In this document: piece after piece, positions 12,096 to 22,057 of the stretch
How the letters are laid out: every line of letters starts with the position of its first letter
Numbering within the stretch: the first letter of the stretch is position 1
NCBI GenBank assembly: GCA_008973525.1
Contig: WACJ01000501.1
Coordinates: 1,612,001 to 1,676,000 of the forward strand
Direction: 5' to 3'
Origin: Stenopsyche tienmushanensis
Lineage: Eukaryota > Arthropoda > Insecta > Trichoptera > Stenopsychidae
DNA: 64,000 nucleotides
Translations under genes and position numbers: made by a program
Notes under the pieces: generated by a model
The model's database searches: none
What the model was told of the DNA's origin: nothing
What the model saw: only the letters and a program-made list of their open reading frames with translations

Positions 12096-12619
12096 TGTTG
12101 CATACGAGGGGGCGCCGCGCTTCGCGAGCCCCCAACGCAGCACCAACACCGCTGCCGCCACGGCTGCCAACCGCCGCGGCGTATCTCGGACGGCCCAGAC
12201 GGCCGCGCCGCGGGCGCAAAGCGCCGGCCGCAACGCCGGCCGCCGGAGCCCGAACAGCGGCGGACGCGCCCCCTAACTAGGCGAGGGGGCGCAGAGTTCT
12301 TTTATCCGGTGGATCGACGACGGCTGTCAGGCTGTCGAGCGGCGACGAGGGGAATACTCCATGACGGGATAGGAGGATAATGAATCAAAGTCTTCGGTTA
12401 TTAAATACGACTCCGAAGATTGCGAGGCACGTGGCCTCCATGCGGGGCGATGCGTGCGGGCCAAAATGTCCGTCGACCGCCGCCCAAGGCTGCAACTACG
12501 CTAAGACTTTTTGGTTGCCCGCCTAACGGTTAGTCCGCGGCGGGTCTTAACAGCAAAAAGTATGGCCAGCTTAAGGCCGACCAAACTGTCGACGACAGAA
12601 CATTTTGGTCCACGCAACA
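12096..12619 (-). repeat. LTR, copy at the left
   Basis: GC-rich long terminal repeat with perfect 6-bp terminal inversions TGTTGC/GCAACA. The GC-rich core at 12108-12290 contrasts sharply with the AT-rich surroundings. It is almost identical to 14062-14586. Confidence 0.85.
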
Positions 12620-14061
12620 CTCCCCTTGACTTAAGGGTTGACTCGTCCCGAGTCAAACACCACGTGTCTCACAATCATTCGCATATTTATTTTTCAGTCT
12701 TACAGTTTACATAGAGCATTCAAATATAAAGCAACGCCAAAGAGATTTCTTAACAAAATATTATCCTTCTGGTTGAAAGATTCTATTCTATACTCTTAAT
12801 TACTAGTAACAATTAAACATAAACAATTAAATCACAAGTATTAACCAATTTGTACATATTCAAACAATAATAACAAAACTAAACATCCCACAAGCAGCTT
12901 GTCATTGTCGTCGCCATCCTGTGTCGTAACCAATCTAATTTAACTTTATTTAGTTAACTTCGTCGAGATACCCCTTGGTACGTGAAGTATCACATTACTG
13001 CGCGAAACTGAAAGTTTCGGCTGCCAACCCTACTTCACCGGTCACGACGGTGCCTCTCGATAGGATAGGGAAGGCAGCGATCGAATCCACCGAGGTGGTT
13101 CGATCCGCCCTGATCTGAAAGACCCGTAACAATTATCGCAGCGGATTTCCCGTCGCCAGCGTCTATTGTTGCTTCTATTCAAATACCATTAAAAACCACA
13201 TGCTACCAGCCTGACGGCATCACCAGCTCGCCAGCGCCTGGTTCAAAGCATTGCGGCTCACAACAAATACTTCACGAACCATGGTTCTCCGACGACCTTA
13301 TTCATACAATTCAACAACATTAATGACTTGCTTCATAACAATTACGACACACTTACGTAAAGCTTACAAAAATCAAACAAAAGCGACGACAACAACAGCT
13401 TCTTATCCTAAAACGAACAGAGGATTCGTTCCTTGGGGTTGTCTCTGAAACATTTAAAAATCAATGATTAGAAATATGGCGTTACATTTACATTCAGAAT
13501 TACTAAAAACTAGTTTAAATGTGAGGATAATCATCTCCAACACACATCACTATGAAACGTCAACTGTCAAACATAAAGTCTTAACCTAGAACTGTCAAAT
13601 GCACGACACTGTATGGAATGTCACAACAACTCCACTGTGAACTGAATCAAAATAATTTTACGTATCACGGTGACGATGAGCTGTAGTGGCTCCAGCTCGA
13701 GCTATTGGAAGCCCGAGCGACTTCCGATGTCGGCATCTCTCCGAAGGTGCTTCGCCTTCAGCAGCTACCGCGTGGTCGGTCGGAAGTGAGCGTCTCCATG
13801 ACGCATCACCTTCCTCGTGGATGATGGGGCGATGGACCGCATTCCTGGCGATCCTCTAAATCGCACCGCATCATCATCCCAACCAATACGCCGGTGCCGG
13901 CGCGTCGACGTTCCGCGCGTCATGATCACAGCTGATTTTTACAAAATGGCCGCCCAAGCCGGTGGTATCCTAACCTCACTTTTCGCGCCATGATGTTTTG
14001 GTTTCCCTTCATCGTCGTCCTTATGGTGTCGTCGTCCCGGATTCCACTTTTCTGACACCAT

Positions 14062-14586
14062 TGTTGCATACGAGGGGGCGCCGCGCTTCGCGAGCCCCCA
14101 ACGCAGCACCAACGCCGCTGCCGCCACGGCTGCCAACCGCCGCGGCGTATCTCGGACGGCCCAGACGGCCGCGCCGCGGGCGCAAAGCGCCGGCCGCAAC
14201 GCCGGCCGCCGGAGCCCGAACAGCGGCGGACGCGCCCCCTAACTAGGCGAGGGGGCGCAGAGTTCTTTTATCCGGTGGATCGACGACGGCTGTCAGGCTG
14301 TCGAGCGGCGACGAGGGGAATGCTCCATGACGGGATAGGAGGATAATGAATCAAAGTCTTCGGTTATTAAATACGACTCCGAAGATTGCGAGGCACGTGG
14401 CCTCCATGCGGGGCGATGCGTGCGGGCCAAAATGTCCGTCGACCGCCGCCCAAGGCTGCAACTACGCTAAGACTTTTTGGTTGCCCGCCTAACGGTTAGT
14501 CCGCGGCGGGTCTTAACAGCAAAAAGTATGGCCAGCTTAAGGCCGACCAAACTGTCGACGACAGAACATTTTTGGTCCACGCAACA
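14062..14586 (-). repeat. LTR, copy at the right
   Basis: Partner of the repeat at 12096-12619, with two substitutions and one extra T near the end. The near identity dates the insertion as recent. Confidence 0.85.
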
Positions 14587-14590
14587 GTAT

Positions 14591-16104
14591 ATTTTATTTT
14601 TTTATATTCTCTAGACGCATATTTTATTTGTATATTTTATTAGTATAATTTATTATTTGAATATTTTATTAGTATAATTTATTATTTGTATATTTTATTT
14701 GTATATTTTTTTATTTGTATATAGTTTTTCTTTTATCTCTTTAAGATGTTTTATTATATAGTTAAATTATCCAAACAATGAATATAAAAATCAATTAAGA
14801 TCAATAGTGATCAAGCTTGTATAATGAGGAAGGCATTGACCCTAAGGTCACAGCCTTCATCAATAATTTTTTTTTCTTTCTTTTATATGCATATATTTTT
14901 TTACTTTTTATGTTATTATGTGCTATGGTAAAAACAGTTTATAAAATAAATATGTGTAATGTCAGTAACATTTTATTTTTCCGGTTTTAAAGCATTTTTT
15001 CATATCATGTACTAAATACATATGATCGGAGCGCACGGTGCTTTTCGCACAGTAAGGGAAAGGTTAAATTATTTTTTTAAAATAATGATGTATTTAGATC
15101 AAAAATATACTTTAAAATACAAAAACAATTAATTCGTGCTATTATTAAAGAAGTAAGCTCGAATAAGCGTCTCAAATCTGGAATCTTAAGTACCAAAAAT
15201 ATGTGGATCGTATCGAAAGAGTTCAAATGAAGTTTGAAAATATCCTATGCTTCAAAACAGGAAAAGCATACAATTCGTCCGAATATGAGCGTATCTGTTC
15301 GAAAAATCACCTGTTTTACATGAGGACAGTTTTCAAGATATTAGATTAAGCCAGTATCAACAAACCAGCAAGCCAGCAACTCTAACTTTGTGTAAATAAA
15401 AATAGCTTTATTTTTCAGCTTACCGGAAATTGTTTATTTTAATAGCTAGATAACTAGCCTCGTGTTACCCAATGTAATATAATAGTATCGCTCGAAAAGC
15501 TCTGTATAACAGCAAACGTAATGTATCTACTCAAAATCACAAACGGCAAAATTGACTGCCCTGAGCTACTAAGTAGTATCATCTTCAACATATCTGGGAG
15601 ATCAAAGAGATTTTATCAATTATTATTTTTTAAAACATTTTATTAAGGTAAAGAAAGAACATGTGTTGAATATTTTCGATTTTAATCTAATAAACATCAA
15701 ACGTCAGTTAATAAATTTTCTTATTGTCTAATAAATAAAAACAACAGTAACAACAAAAAAATATAAAGCAATGGTTACGAATTTCTAAACATGAACTAAA
15801 TAATGTTGAGTGCATGATGAATTCTATAAGTGAAACTATGTAATTGGCTTTATTAAAATTTCAAATCTATGGTTAATTATATGCAATCTGTATCAATATC
15901 TGTGGGTTATCAAAAAAAAAAGAAGAAGATACATGAGAATGAATAATTTATTTTCGAATTTTCTCAGTAATTTTAGATCAAACCTAAGCTATTTCGTACA
16001 AATAGTATTAGTAGTATTTCAAAATATGCTTGATATTTAAAATCTCCTGAGTAAATAGAATAAAAGTTTTTTTTTATTAATTATAGTTAGCGTAGTTATG
16101 CTGC
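14591..16104. other. Intergenic AT-rich sequence downstream of gene B
   Basis: AT-rich sequence with T-rich runs and TTTGTATATTTTATT-type near repeats at 14590-14720. A short stretch at about 15065-15165 resembles 40080-40170, probably a common old mobile element. No coding region is supported. The 3' UTR of gene B should occupy the right end of this interval. Confidence 0.5.
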
Positions 16105-19100
16105 TTATCCGCCAACAGTTATGATTTGCGGTTGACTTTCAACGTAACTGCCAGCTTGACTACTGGCATAACTGTCGGCGAAACTGCCGGTTTCACTACC
16201 TGCTAAACTGCCAGCATGGCTACCGGCATAACTACCGGCTTGACTGCCGGCTACATTTTCAGTGTGACTACCGGCAAAACTGCCGGCCTCACTGCCGGTG
16301 AAACTGCCGGCTTGACTGCTAGCAATACTCTCAGCGTGACTGCCTGCTTCACTGCCGGCTTGACTGCCAGCTACACTCTCAGCGTGACTACTGGCATAAC
16401 TGCCGGAGATACTGTCGGCATGACTGCCGGCTACACTTTCAGCGTGACTACCGGCATAACTGCCAGCTTCACTGCCAGCAAAACTGCCGGCTTGACTGCT
16501 AGCTATACTCTCAGCGTGACTGCCGGAGATACCGTCGGTTTGACTGCCAGCTACACTCTCAGCATGACTACTGGCATAACTGCCAGCTTCACTGCCAGCG
16601 AAACTGCCGGCTTGACTGCTAGCTATACTCTCAGCGTGACTGCCGGAGATACTGTCGGCATGACTGCCGGCTAAACTTTCAGCGTGACTACCGGCATAAC
16701 TGCCAGCTTCACTGCCAGCAAAACTGCCGGCATGACTGCTAGCTATACTCTCAGCGTGACTGCCGGAGATACCGTCGGTTTGACTGCCAGCTACACTCTC
16801 AGCGTGACTACTGGCATAACTGCCAGCTTCACTGCCAGCGAAACTGCCGGCTTGACTGCTAGCTATACTCTCAGCGTGACTGCCGGAGATACTGTCGGCA
16901 TGACTGCTAGCTATACTCTCAGCGTGACTGCCGGAGATACTGTCGGCATGACTGCCGGCTACACTTTCAGCGTGACTACCGGCATAACTGCCAGCTTCAC
17001 TGCCAGCAAAACTGCCGGCATGACTGCTAGCTATACTCTCAGCGTGACTGCCGGAGATACCGTCGGTTTGACTGCCAGCTACACTCTCAGCGTGACTACT
17101 GGCATAACTGCCAGCTTCACTGCCAGCGAAACTGCCGGCTTGACTGCTAGCTATACTCTCAGCGTGACTGCCGGAGATACTGTCGGCATGACTGCTAGCT
17201 ATACTCTCAGCGTGACTGCCGGAGATACTGTCGGCATGACTGCCAGCTACACTCTCAGCGTGACTACCGGCATAACTGCCAGCTTCACTGCCAGCAAAAC
17301 TGCCGGCATGACTGCTAGCTATACTCTCAGCGTGACTGCCGGAGATACTGTCGGCATGACTGCCGGCTACACTTTCAGCGTGACTACCGGCATAACTGCC
17401 AGCTTCACTGCCAGCAAAACTGCCGGCATGACTGCTAGCTATACTCTCAGCGTGACTGCCGGAGATACCGTCGGTTTGACTGCCAGCTACACTCTCAGCG
17501 TGACTACTGGCATAACTGCCAGCTTCACTGCCAGTGAAACTGCTGGCTTGACTGCTAGCTATACTCTCAGCGTGACTGCCGGAGATACTGTCGGCATGAC
17601 TGCCGGCTACACTTTCAGCGTGACTACCGGCATAACTGCCAGCTTCACTGCCAGCAAAACTGCCGGCATGACTGCTAGCTATACTCTCAGCGTGACTGCC
17701 GGAGATACCGTCGGTTTGACTGCCAGCTACACTCTCAGCGTGACTACTGGCATAACTGCCAGCTTCACTGCCAGTGAAACTGCCGGCTTGACTGCTAGCT
17801 ATACTCTCAGCGTGACTGCCGGAGATACTGTCGGCATGACTGCTAGCTATACTCTCAGCGTGACTGCCGGAGATACTGTCGGCATGACTGCCGGCTACAC
17901 TCTCAGCGTGACTACCGGCATAACTGCCAGCTTCACTGCCAGCAAAACTGCCGGCATGACTGCTAGCTATACTCTCAGCGTGACTGCCGGAGATACTGTT
18001 GGCATGACTGCCGGCTACACTTTCAGCGTGACTACCGGCATAACTGCCAGCTTCACTGCCAGCAAAACTGCCGGCATGACTGCTAGCTATACTCTCAGCG
18101 TGACTGCCGGAGATACCGTCGGTTTGACTGCCAGCTACACTCTCGGTGTGACTACTGGCATAACTGCCTGCTTGACTGCCGGCGATACTGCCGGCTTGAC
18201 TGCTGGCTACACTTTCAGCATGACTACCGGCATAACTGCCGGAGATACTGTCGGCATGACTGCCGGCTACACTTTCAGCATGACTACCGGCATAACTGCC
18301 GGAGATACTGTCGACATGACTGCCGGCCACACTTTCAGCGTGACTATTGGCAAAACTGCTGGTTTGACTGCCGGCAATACTGCCAGCTTGACTGCCGGCT
18401 ATACTGCCAGCATGACTACCGGCAAAACTGCTGGCTTCACTACCGGCGAGACTGCTGACTATACTGCCAGCATGACTACCGGCATAACTGCTGGCTTCAC
18501 TGCCTACAAGACTGCCGGCTACACTGCCAGCATGACTACCGGCATAACTGCTGGCTTCACTGCCGGCGAGACTGCCGGCTACGCTGCCAGCATGACTACC
18601 GGCATAACTGCTGGCTTCACTGCCGGCGAGACTGCCGGCTACACTGCCAGCATGACTCCCAGCATAACTGCTGGCTTGACTGCCGGTTATACTGCCAACA
18701 TGACTACCAGTATAACTGCCAGCATGACTTCCGGCTTGTGAATAGCTTTGACCATGAGGATTTACAATAACATGCTGAGGCACAGGTTTTACAAGATTCA
18801 GTGGTCTAGGTCTAATATCTTCTCCAGAAATACTTATGGAGATTGAGAATGAATCCGAGAATAATTTTCCGCCATTGTGTTTAGTTGAAATTATGTCATT
18901 AGAATCAGAGATTGAGAGACTATCAAAATCTTCATTTAGAAGATATAACAATCGCAAGAATCGTTTTTTCCAATAAGTTCCTCTGCTTTTATCATACTTT
19001 GTTTTTAATGTTGAAATCCATGGGAAATCACTTATGTCTTCGCTTACGCTGATTTCATCATTGTCATGAAGTAAACCATAATCATCAAAACGATGAAGTA

Positions 19101-20889
19101 ATTTTTTATATTTTCCAGTTAAATACTTGAGTTTTGAAGATCTCTTAACGAGGTTGTCGTATTCTACTGAATTTGATTGAGAAACTGAAAGAGATATGTG
19201 TAAATTATTGTCGTCGTCATTCAATCCATGGAACCATTTGTCGTAATCTGCCCATAAGTCATCCACATCGAAATCATCATCGTCTTCAATTGAGATACTA
19301 AAACTAATTGGTTCATCTTCGAACGATTCTGAAATCGATATGCTTATGCTATTATCAACAGGTTTTCCTCGCTTGTGTTTTCTTATTTTTTTTCCTATTC
19401 CATGTATTTCATTCGATCCAGAGATTGAAATACTTATGCTTAAGTTACCTTTATTTTTCTTCAAAGGCTTACGTCTTCTATGTCCAACTTCTGTTGATTC
19501 TGAAATTGAAATACTTATACTTTCGTGGTTGCCACGCTTAGGTTTATGGATGTGTTTGCCCAATGTCCTTCCGTTACCTAATTCATCTGATTCAGAAACA
19601 GATATACTTAAGCTTATTTTGGGGCGTTTGTGTTTTTTAATGCCTCTCTCCAAGGAAATGGAAATGCTTATGCTTTCGTCGTTTGTGCGTTTTGGATTGC
19701 GTGACTTCCTTCTTCTCGGTCTTTCTTCCGATTCAGAGATGGATATGCTTATACTGATATCATCGCTTATGGATTGTAGTCTACGTGGCTTCTTACGTTT
19801 GACTTCTCGTGAGATTGAAATTGATATACTTACATTCTCGTCTGAATTTCTTCTAGGCTTGTGAATATTTTTATGTATTTTATTTCCTTTTCTTCGGGGT
19901 ATTTCATCCGATCCAGAAATGGAAATACTCAATTCGATTTTACGAGGTTTCTTAGTATTTCGAGGACGACTTTCGGCTGAAGCTGAAATTGAAATGCTGA
20001 TACTTTCATGCCTTGGTTGTCTTCGTGGCTTTCTTCCTCTCCAGGAACCGACTTCATCAGAACGTGATCCAGAGATTTCGACACTTATGCTTATATTTTG
20101 ATTGCGATGAGGTTTTCTTCTAATACTGCGCGATTCGAAAGATGGTGAATCTGAGATAGAAATACTAATATTTCTTTTTTTATTTAATTTTTTGTGCGGT
20201 TTGTTCCCTTTGAAGTGTCCTACTTCGTTTGATCGAGATGTTGAAATTGATATGCTGAAATTGATATCTTTAGGCGACTTGCGTGGTTTCACGAGGCTAT
20301 TAACTCCTCTTTCTCTCGAGAGCGATAAAGATATGGAAATTTTTTTATTGTGGGAAGGTGTGTAAGGTTTTCTATTCCATCGATTCTCTCTCGAGTTTGA
20401 TCTGGATACGGAAATGCTGAATTTTATATTATGATCTGGTTTATTGATCGGTGCTAACCCTCTTCTGAGCCATCTTTCATGGGAATTTGAAACCGCAAAA
20501 GAAAAACTACCATGGTTAGGTCGTCCATATCTCCGCGGGCCGTATTCATTAGAATACGATGATTGAAGGATTAAATTGTTTCTAATTTGCCTTCTTCTCA
20601 ATGATTCTGCAGAAGTTGATACGGAAATATGTAAGTTTATATCTTTTCCATTTGAATCTGCAAGATGAATATCAGCGTGTTGATGGTGTTCATCTAAATG
20701 AGGATGATTTCCATCGAAGTGGAGGTGGTGTTCATCGAAGTGGGGATGATGGTCATCTAAGTGGAGGTGATGTTCATTGCTGTGGGGGTAATGATTGCTG
20801 CCTGCGTGTGCTAAATACCATGCTTCATATTCTTCCGCTGAATTGTGCTTAGTAGAATGACACGGCAAAGGTGTGGCTCGTACAAGTTC
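16105..20889 (-). CDS. Gene B giant exon: serine-rich secreted repeat protein (silk/glue-like)
   Basis: The exon starts at 20889 after an AAG acceptor and encodes about 1594 residues. It opens E-L-V-R-A-T-P-L-P-C, the counterpart of G-I-V-R-A-S-P-C in genes A and C. A His-rich segment follows (exon residues about 25-75, H-H-L-H-x-D pattern). About 15 (Ser-X)n blocks such as S-I-S-I-S-I-S ending in E then alternate with Lys/Arg-rich spacers to about residue 540. Next come an acidic D-D-L-W-A-D-Y-D-K-W segment and the conserved Y-W-K-K-R-F-L-R-L-L-Y-L-L-N (about 635). From about 718 to 1585 it is an A-G-S-H-A-E-S/A-G-S-H-A-D-S array with a roughly 40-residue higher-order period. No leader was found between this exon and gene A, so splicing from the leader at 28698 is possible. 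A secreted structural role is inferred. Confidence 0.8.
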   Translation of the reverse strand, partial: ELVRATPLPCHSTKHNSAEEYEAWYLAHAGSNHYPHSNEHHLHLDDHHPHFDEHHLHFDGNHPHLDEHHQHADIHLADSNGKDINLHISVSTSAESLRRRQIRNNLILQSSYSNEYGPRRYGRPNHGSFSFAVSNSHERWLRRGLAPINKPDHNIKFSISVSRSNSRENRWNRKPYTPSHNKKISISLSLSRERGVNSLVKPRKSPKDINFSISISTSRSNEVGHFKGNKPHKKLNKKRNISISISDSPSFESRSIRRKPHRNQNISISVEISGSRSDEVGSWRGRKPRRQPRHESISISISASAESRPRNTKKPRKIELSISISGSDEIPRRKGNKIHKNIHKPRRNSDENVSISISISREVKRKKPRRLQSISDDISISISISESEERPRRRKSRNPKRTNDESISISISLERGIKKHKRPKISLSISVSESDELGNGRTLGKHIHKPKRGNHESISISISESTEVGHRRRKPLKKNKGNLSISISISGSNEIHGIGKKIRKHKRGKPVDNSISISISESFEDEPISFSISIEDDDDFDVDDLWADYDKWFHGLNDDDNNLHISLSVSQSNSVEYDNLVKRSSKLKYLTGKYKKLLHRFDDYGLLHDNDEISVSEDISDFPWISTLKTKYDKSRGTYWKKRFLRLLYLLNEDFDSLSISDSNDIISTKHNGGKLFSDSFSISISISGEDIRPRPLNLVKPVPQHVIVNPHGQSYSQAGSHAGSYTGSHVGSITGSQASSYAGSHAGSVAGSLAGSEASSYAGSHAGSVAGSLAGSEASSYAGSHAGSVAGSLVGSEASSYAGSHAGSIVSSLAGSEASSFAGSHAGSIAGSQAGSIAGSQTSSFANSHAESVAGSHVDSISGSYAGSHAESVAGSHADSISGSYAGSHAESVASSQAGSIAGSQAGSYASSHTESVAGSQTDGISGSHAESIASSHAGSFAGSEAGSYAGSHAESVAGSHANSISGSHAESIASSHAGSFAGSEAGSYAGSHAESVAGSHADSISGSHAESIASSHADSISGSHAESIASSQAGSFTGSEAGSYASSHAESVAGSQTDGISGSHAESIASSHAGSFAGSEAGSYAGSHAESVAGSHADSISGSHAESIASSQASSFTGSEAGSYASSHAESVAGSQTDGISGSHAESIASSHAGSFAGSEAGSYAGSHAESVAGSHADSISGSHAESIASSHAGSFAGSEAGSYAGSHAESVAGSHADSISGSHAESIASSHADSISGSHAESIASSQAGSFAGSEAGSYASSHAESVAGSQTDGISGSHAESIASSHAGSFAGSEAGSYAGSHAESVAGSHADSISGSHAESIASSHADSISGSHAESIASSQAGSFAGSEAGSYASSHAESVAGSQTDGISGSHAESIASSHAGSFAGSEAGSYAGSHAESLAGSHADSISGSHAESIASSQAGSFAGSEAGSYASSHAESVAGSQTDGISGSHAESIASSQAGSFAGSEAGSYAGSHAESVAGSHADSISGSYASSHAESVAGSQAGSEAGSHAESIASSQAGSFTGSEAGSFAGSHTENVAGSQAGSYAGSHAGSLAGSETGSFADSYASSQAGSYVESQPQIITVGG
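16130..18735 (-). repeat. AGSHAES-type coding tandem array
   Basis: The DNA is built from 12- to 18-base sub-units that code for A-G-S-H, A-E-S-V, A-D-S-I-S-G-S and similar. They assemble into a near-identical block of about 120 bases (40 codons) repeated many times between 16440 and 18140. Both ends are more divergent, which is the usual pattern when unequal exchange homogenises the centre. The opposite strand stays open for most of the array because stop codons cannot arise from these units. Confidence 0.9.
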
Positions 20890-22057
20890 CTTGAAATATT
20901 ATAATTGCGATAAAAATATCTTTTGACGTTTAAATGCTATTTAAAGAATGTCACAAGCAGGGAAGATGGAAGACAAAATCAGCTGGAAGTTAGAAGAAAC
21001 CTGACAGGGCGATGAGCTCAAATTTTATGACAAATTACGTATTTATTATTCATTTCAAATATAACATCGAAAACAATCGATAGAGCTGAACGACACTATG
21101 ACGAGATACTACTTGAAACTACTTCTGAGTCAGGAATAAAATATAATAATAAAAGATATTTTGAAAATGAGGCTCTTCAGTTAATATGGCTCAGTTTTTT
21201 CTATACTAGATGATTCAATGACATATTCGATACCGACTTCGGATCTGGATGAAAAGTCGAGAATTTAATGGAAAATTCAATAAAACATATTTCAATGACT
21301 GAGAGAGATAATTTTTATGAATGAGATTTTAATATAATTTTATTAAAAATTAATTTTATTTAATTTTATTTAATTTTAAAAAAATTAAAAATTATCGTGT
21401 TAATACTGTAACAGGATAATTTTAAAAATATTATCCTTTCTTATTTTGTATTGTATTACTTAACTTAACAAATACTGAGCACACCAGTCTTGGTTGATGT
21501 ATGAACATACCAGTCTTGTTTTTATTGTATTTTACTCGTAATGTTATGTATGTTCATTGTTGGTGAGCCATATCAATAAAATAAAATAAAAAGCTGATTT
21601 TTCTGGTCAGATTTGAAAAGAACTGTCGATTTTGTTGCACAAGGAAATTATAAAAATTCATATCCGAGTATGGTTTTCATGAATATGGAAGAAAGAACGG
21701 ACATACTAAAAATAATTCACTTTTTTTATAACAAGACCATATCATTACAAAGATGTGTAAGTTTTGAAAGGATTCAATTCGATTTAAGAAAAAAACATTT
21801 ATCAATGCCAGCATCGCACTGATATAAAACTAAAAGAATATCTTTACAAAAAATGGACAGACAATTACAGTAGTTTCTCCAAAGTTTCATTGATATATAC
21901 GCAAAAACGGGGAATATATTCTAAGAAAAAATATTCTGGATGGATAAATATTATATATATATTTAAAGATTAAAATATTTACATTTTAAAAGATAATTTT
22001 AGCATATAACATTTCCAAAAAATGTTTATAAATGCTTTCTTATTTTTTTCCATCGTA
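20890..22057. other. Gap between gene A and gene B exons
   Basis: About 1.2 kb of AT-rich sequence. I looked on the minus strand for a short ATG exon with a hydrophobic core and a GTGAGT or GTAAGT donor and found none, nor a TATA/TTCAGTC promoter pair like those of genes A and C. It should contain the 3' UTR of gene A. Confidence 0.55.

Larger units (their letters stand above)
12096..14586 (-). mobile_element. Young LTR element without coding capacity (TRIM/LARD-like)
   Basis: Two direct repeats of about 525 bp (12096-12619 and 14062-14586) begin TGTTGC and end GCAACA. They differ by only about two substitutions and one indel. The host sequence GTAT flanks both ends (12092-12095 and 14587-14590) as a 4-bp target duplication. 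Orientation is inferred as minus: a purine run AAGGGGAG on the minus strand abuts the repeat at 12620, as a polypurine tract should. On the other side, a TGGTGTCAGAAAAGTGG sequence lies next to the 14062 repeat, where a primer-binding site would be. The 1.44-kb interior has no gag or pol frame. It must have been copied by another element's enzymes. Confidence 0.85.

Noticed and set aside
16684..18741. 685-codon plus-strand open frame, Thr/Ala/Gly-rich
   Set aside because: It is the antisense shadow of the gene B repeat array. It has no promoter, leader or non-repeat sequence, and it ends as soon as the array ends.
20868..20889. TTG at 20868 as a start for gene B
   Set aside because: Family homology (E-L-V-R-A-T-P) extends seven codons further up to a splice acceptor, so this is an internal exon and not a translation start.
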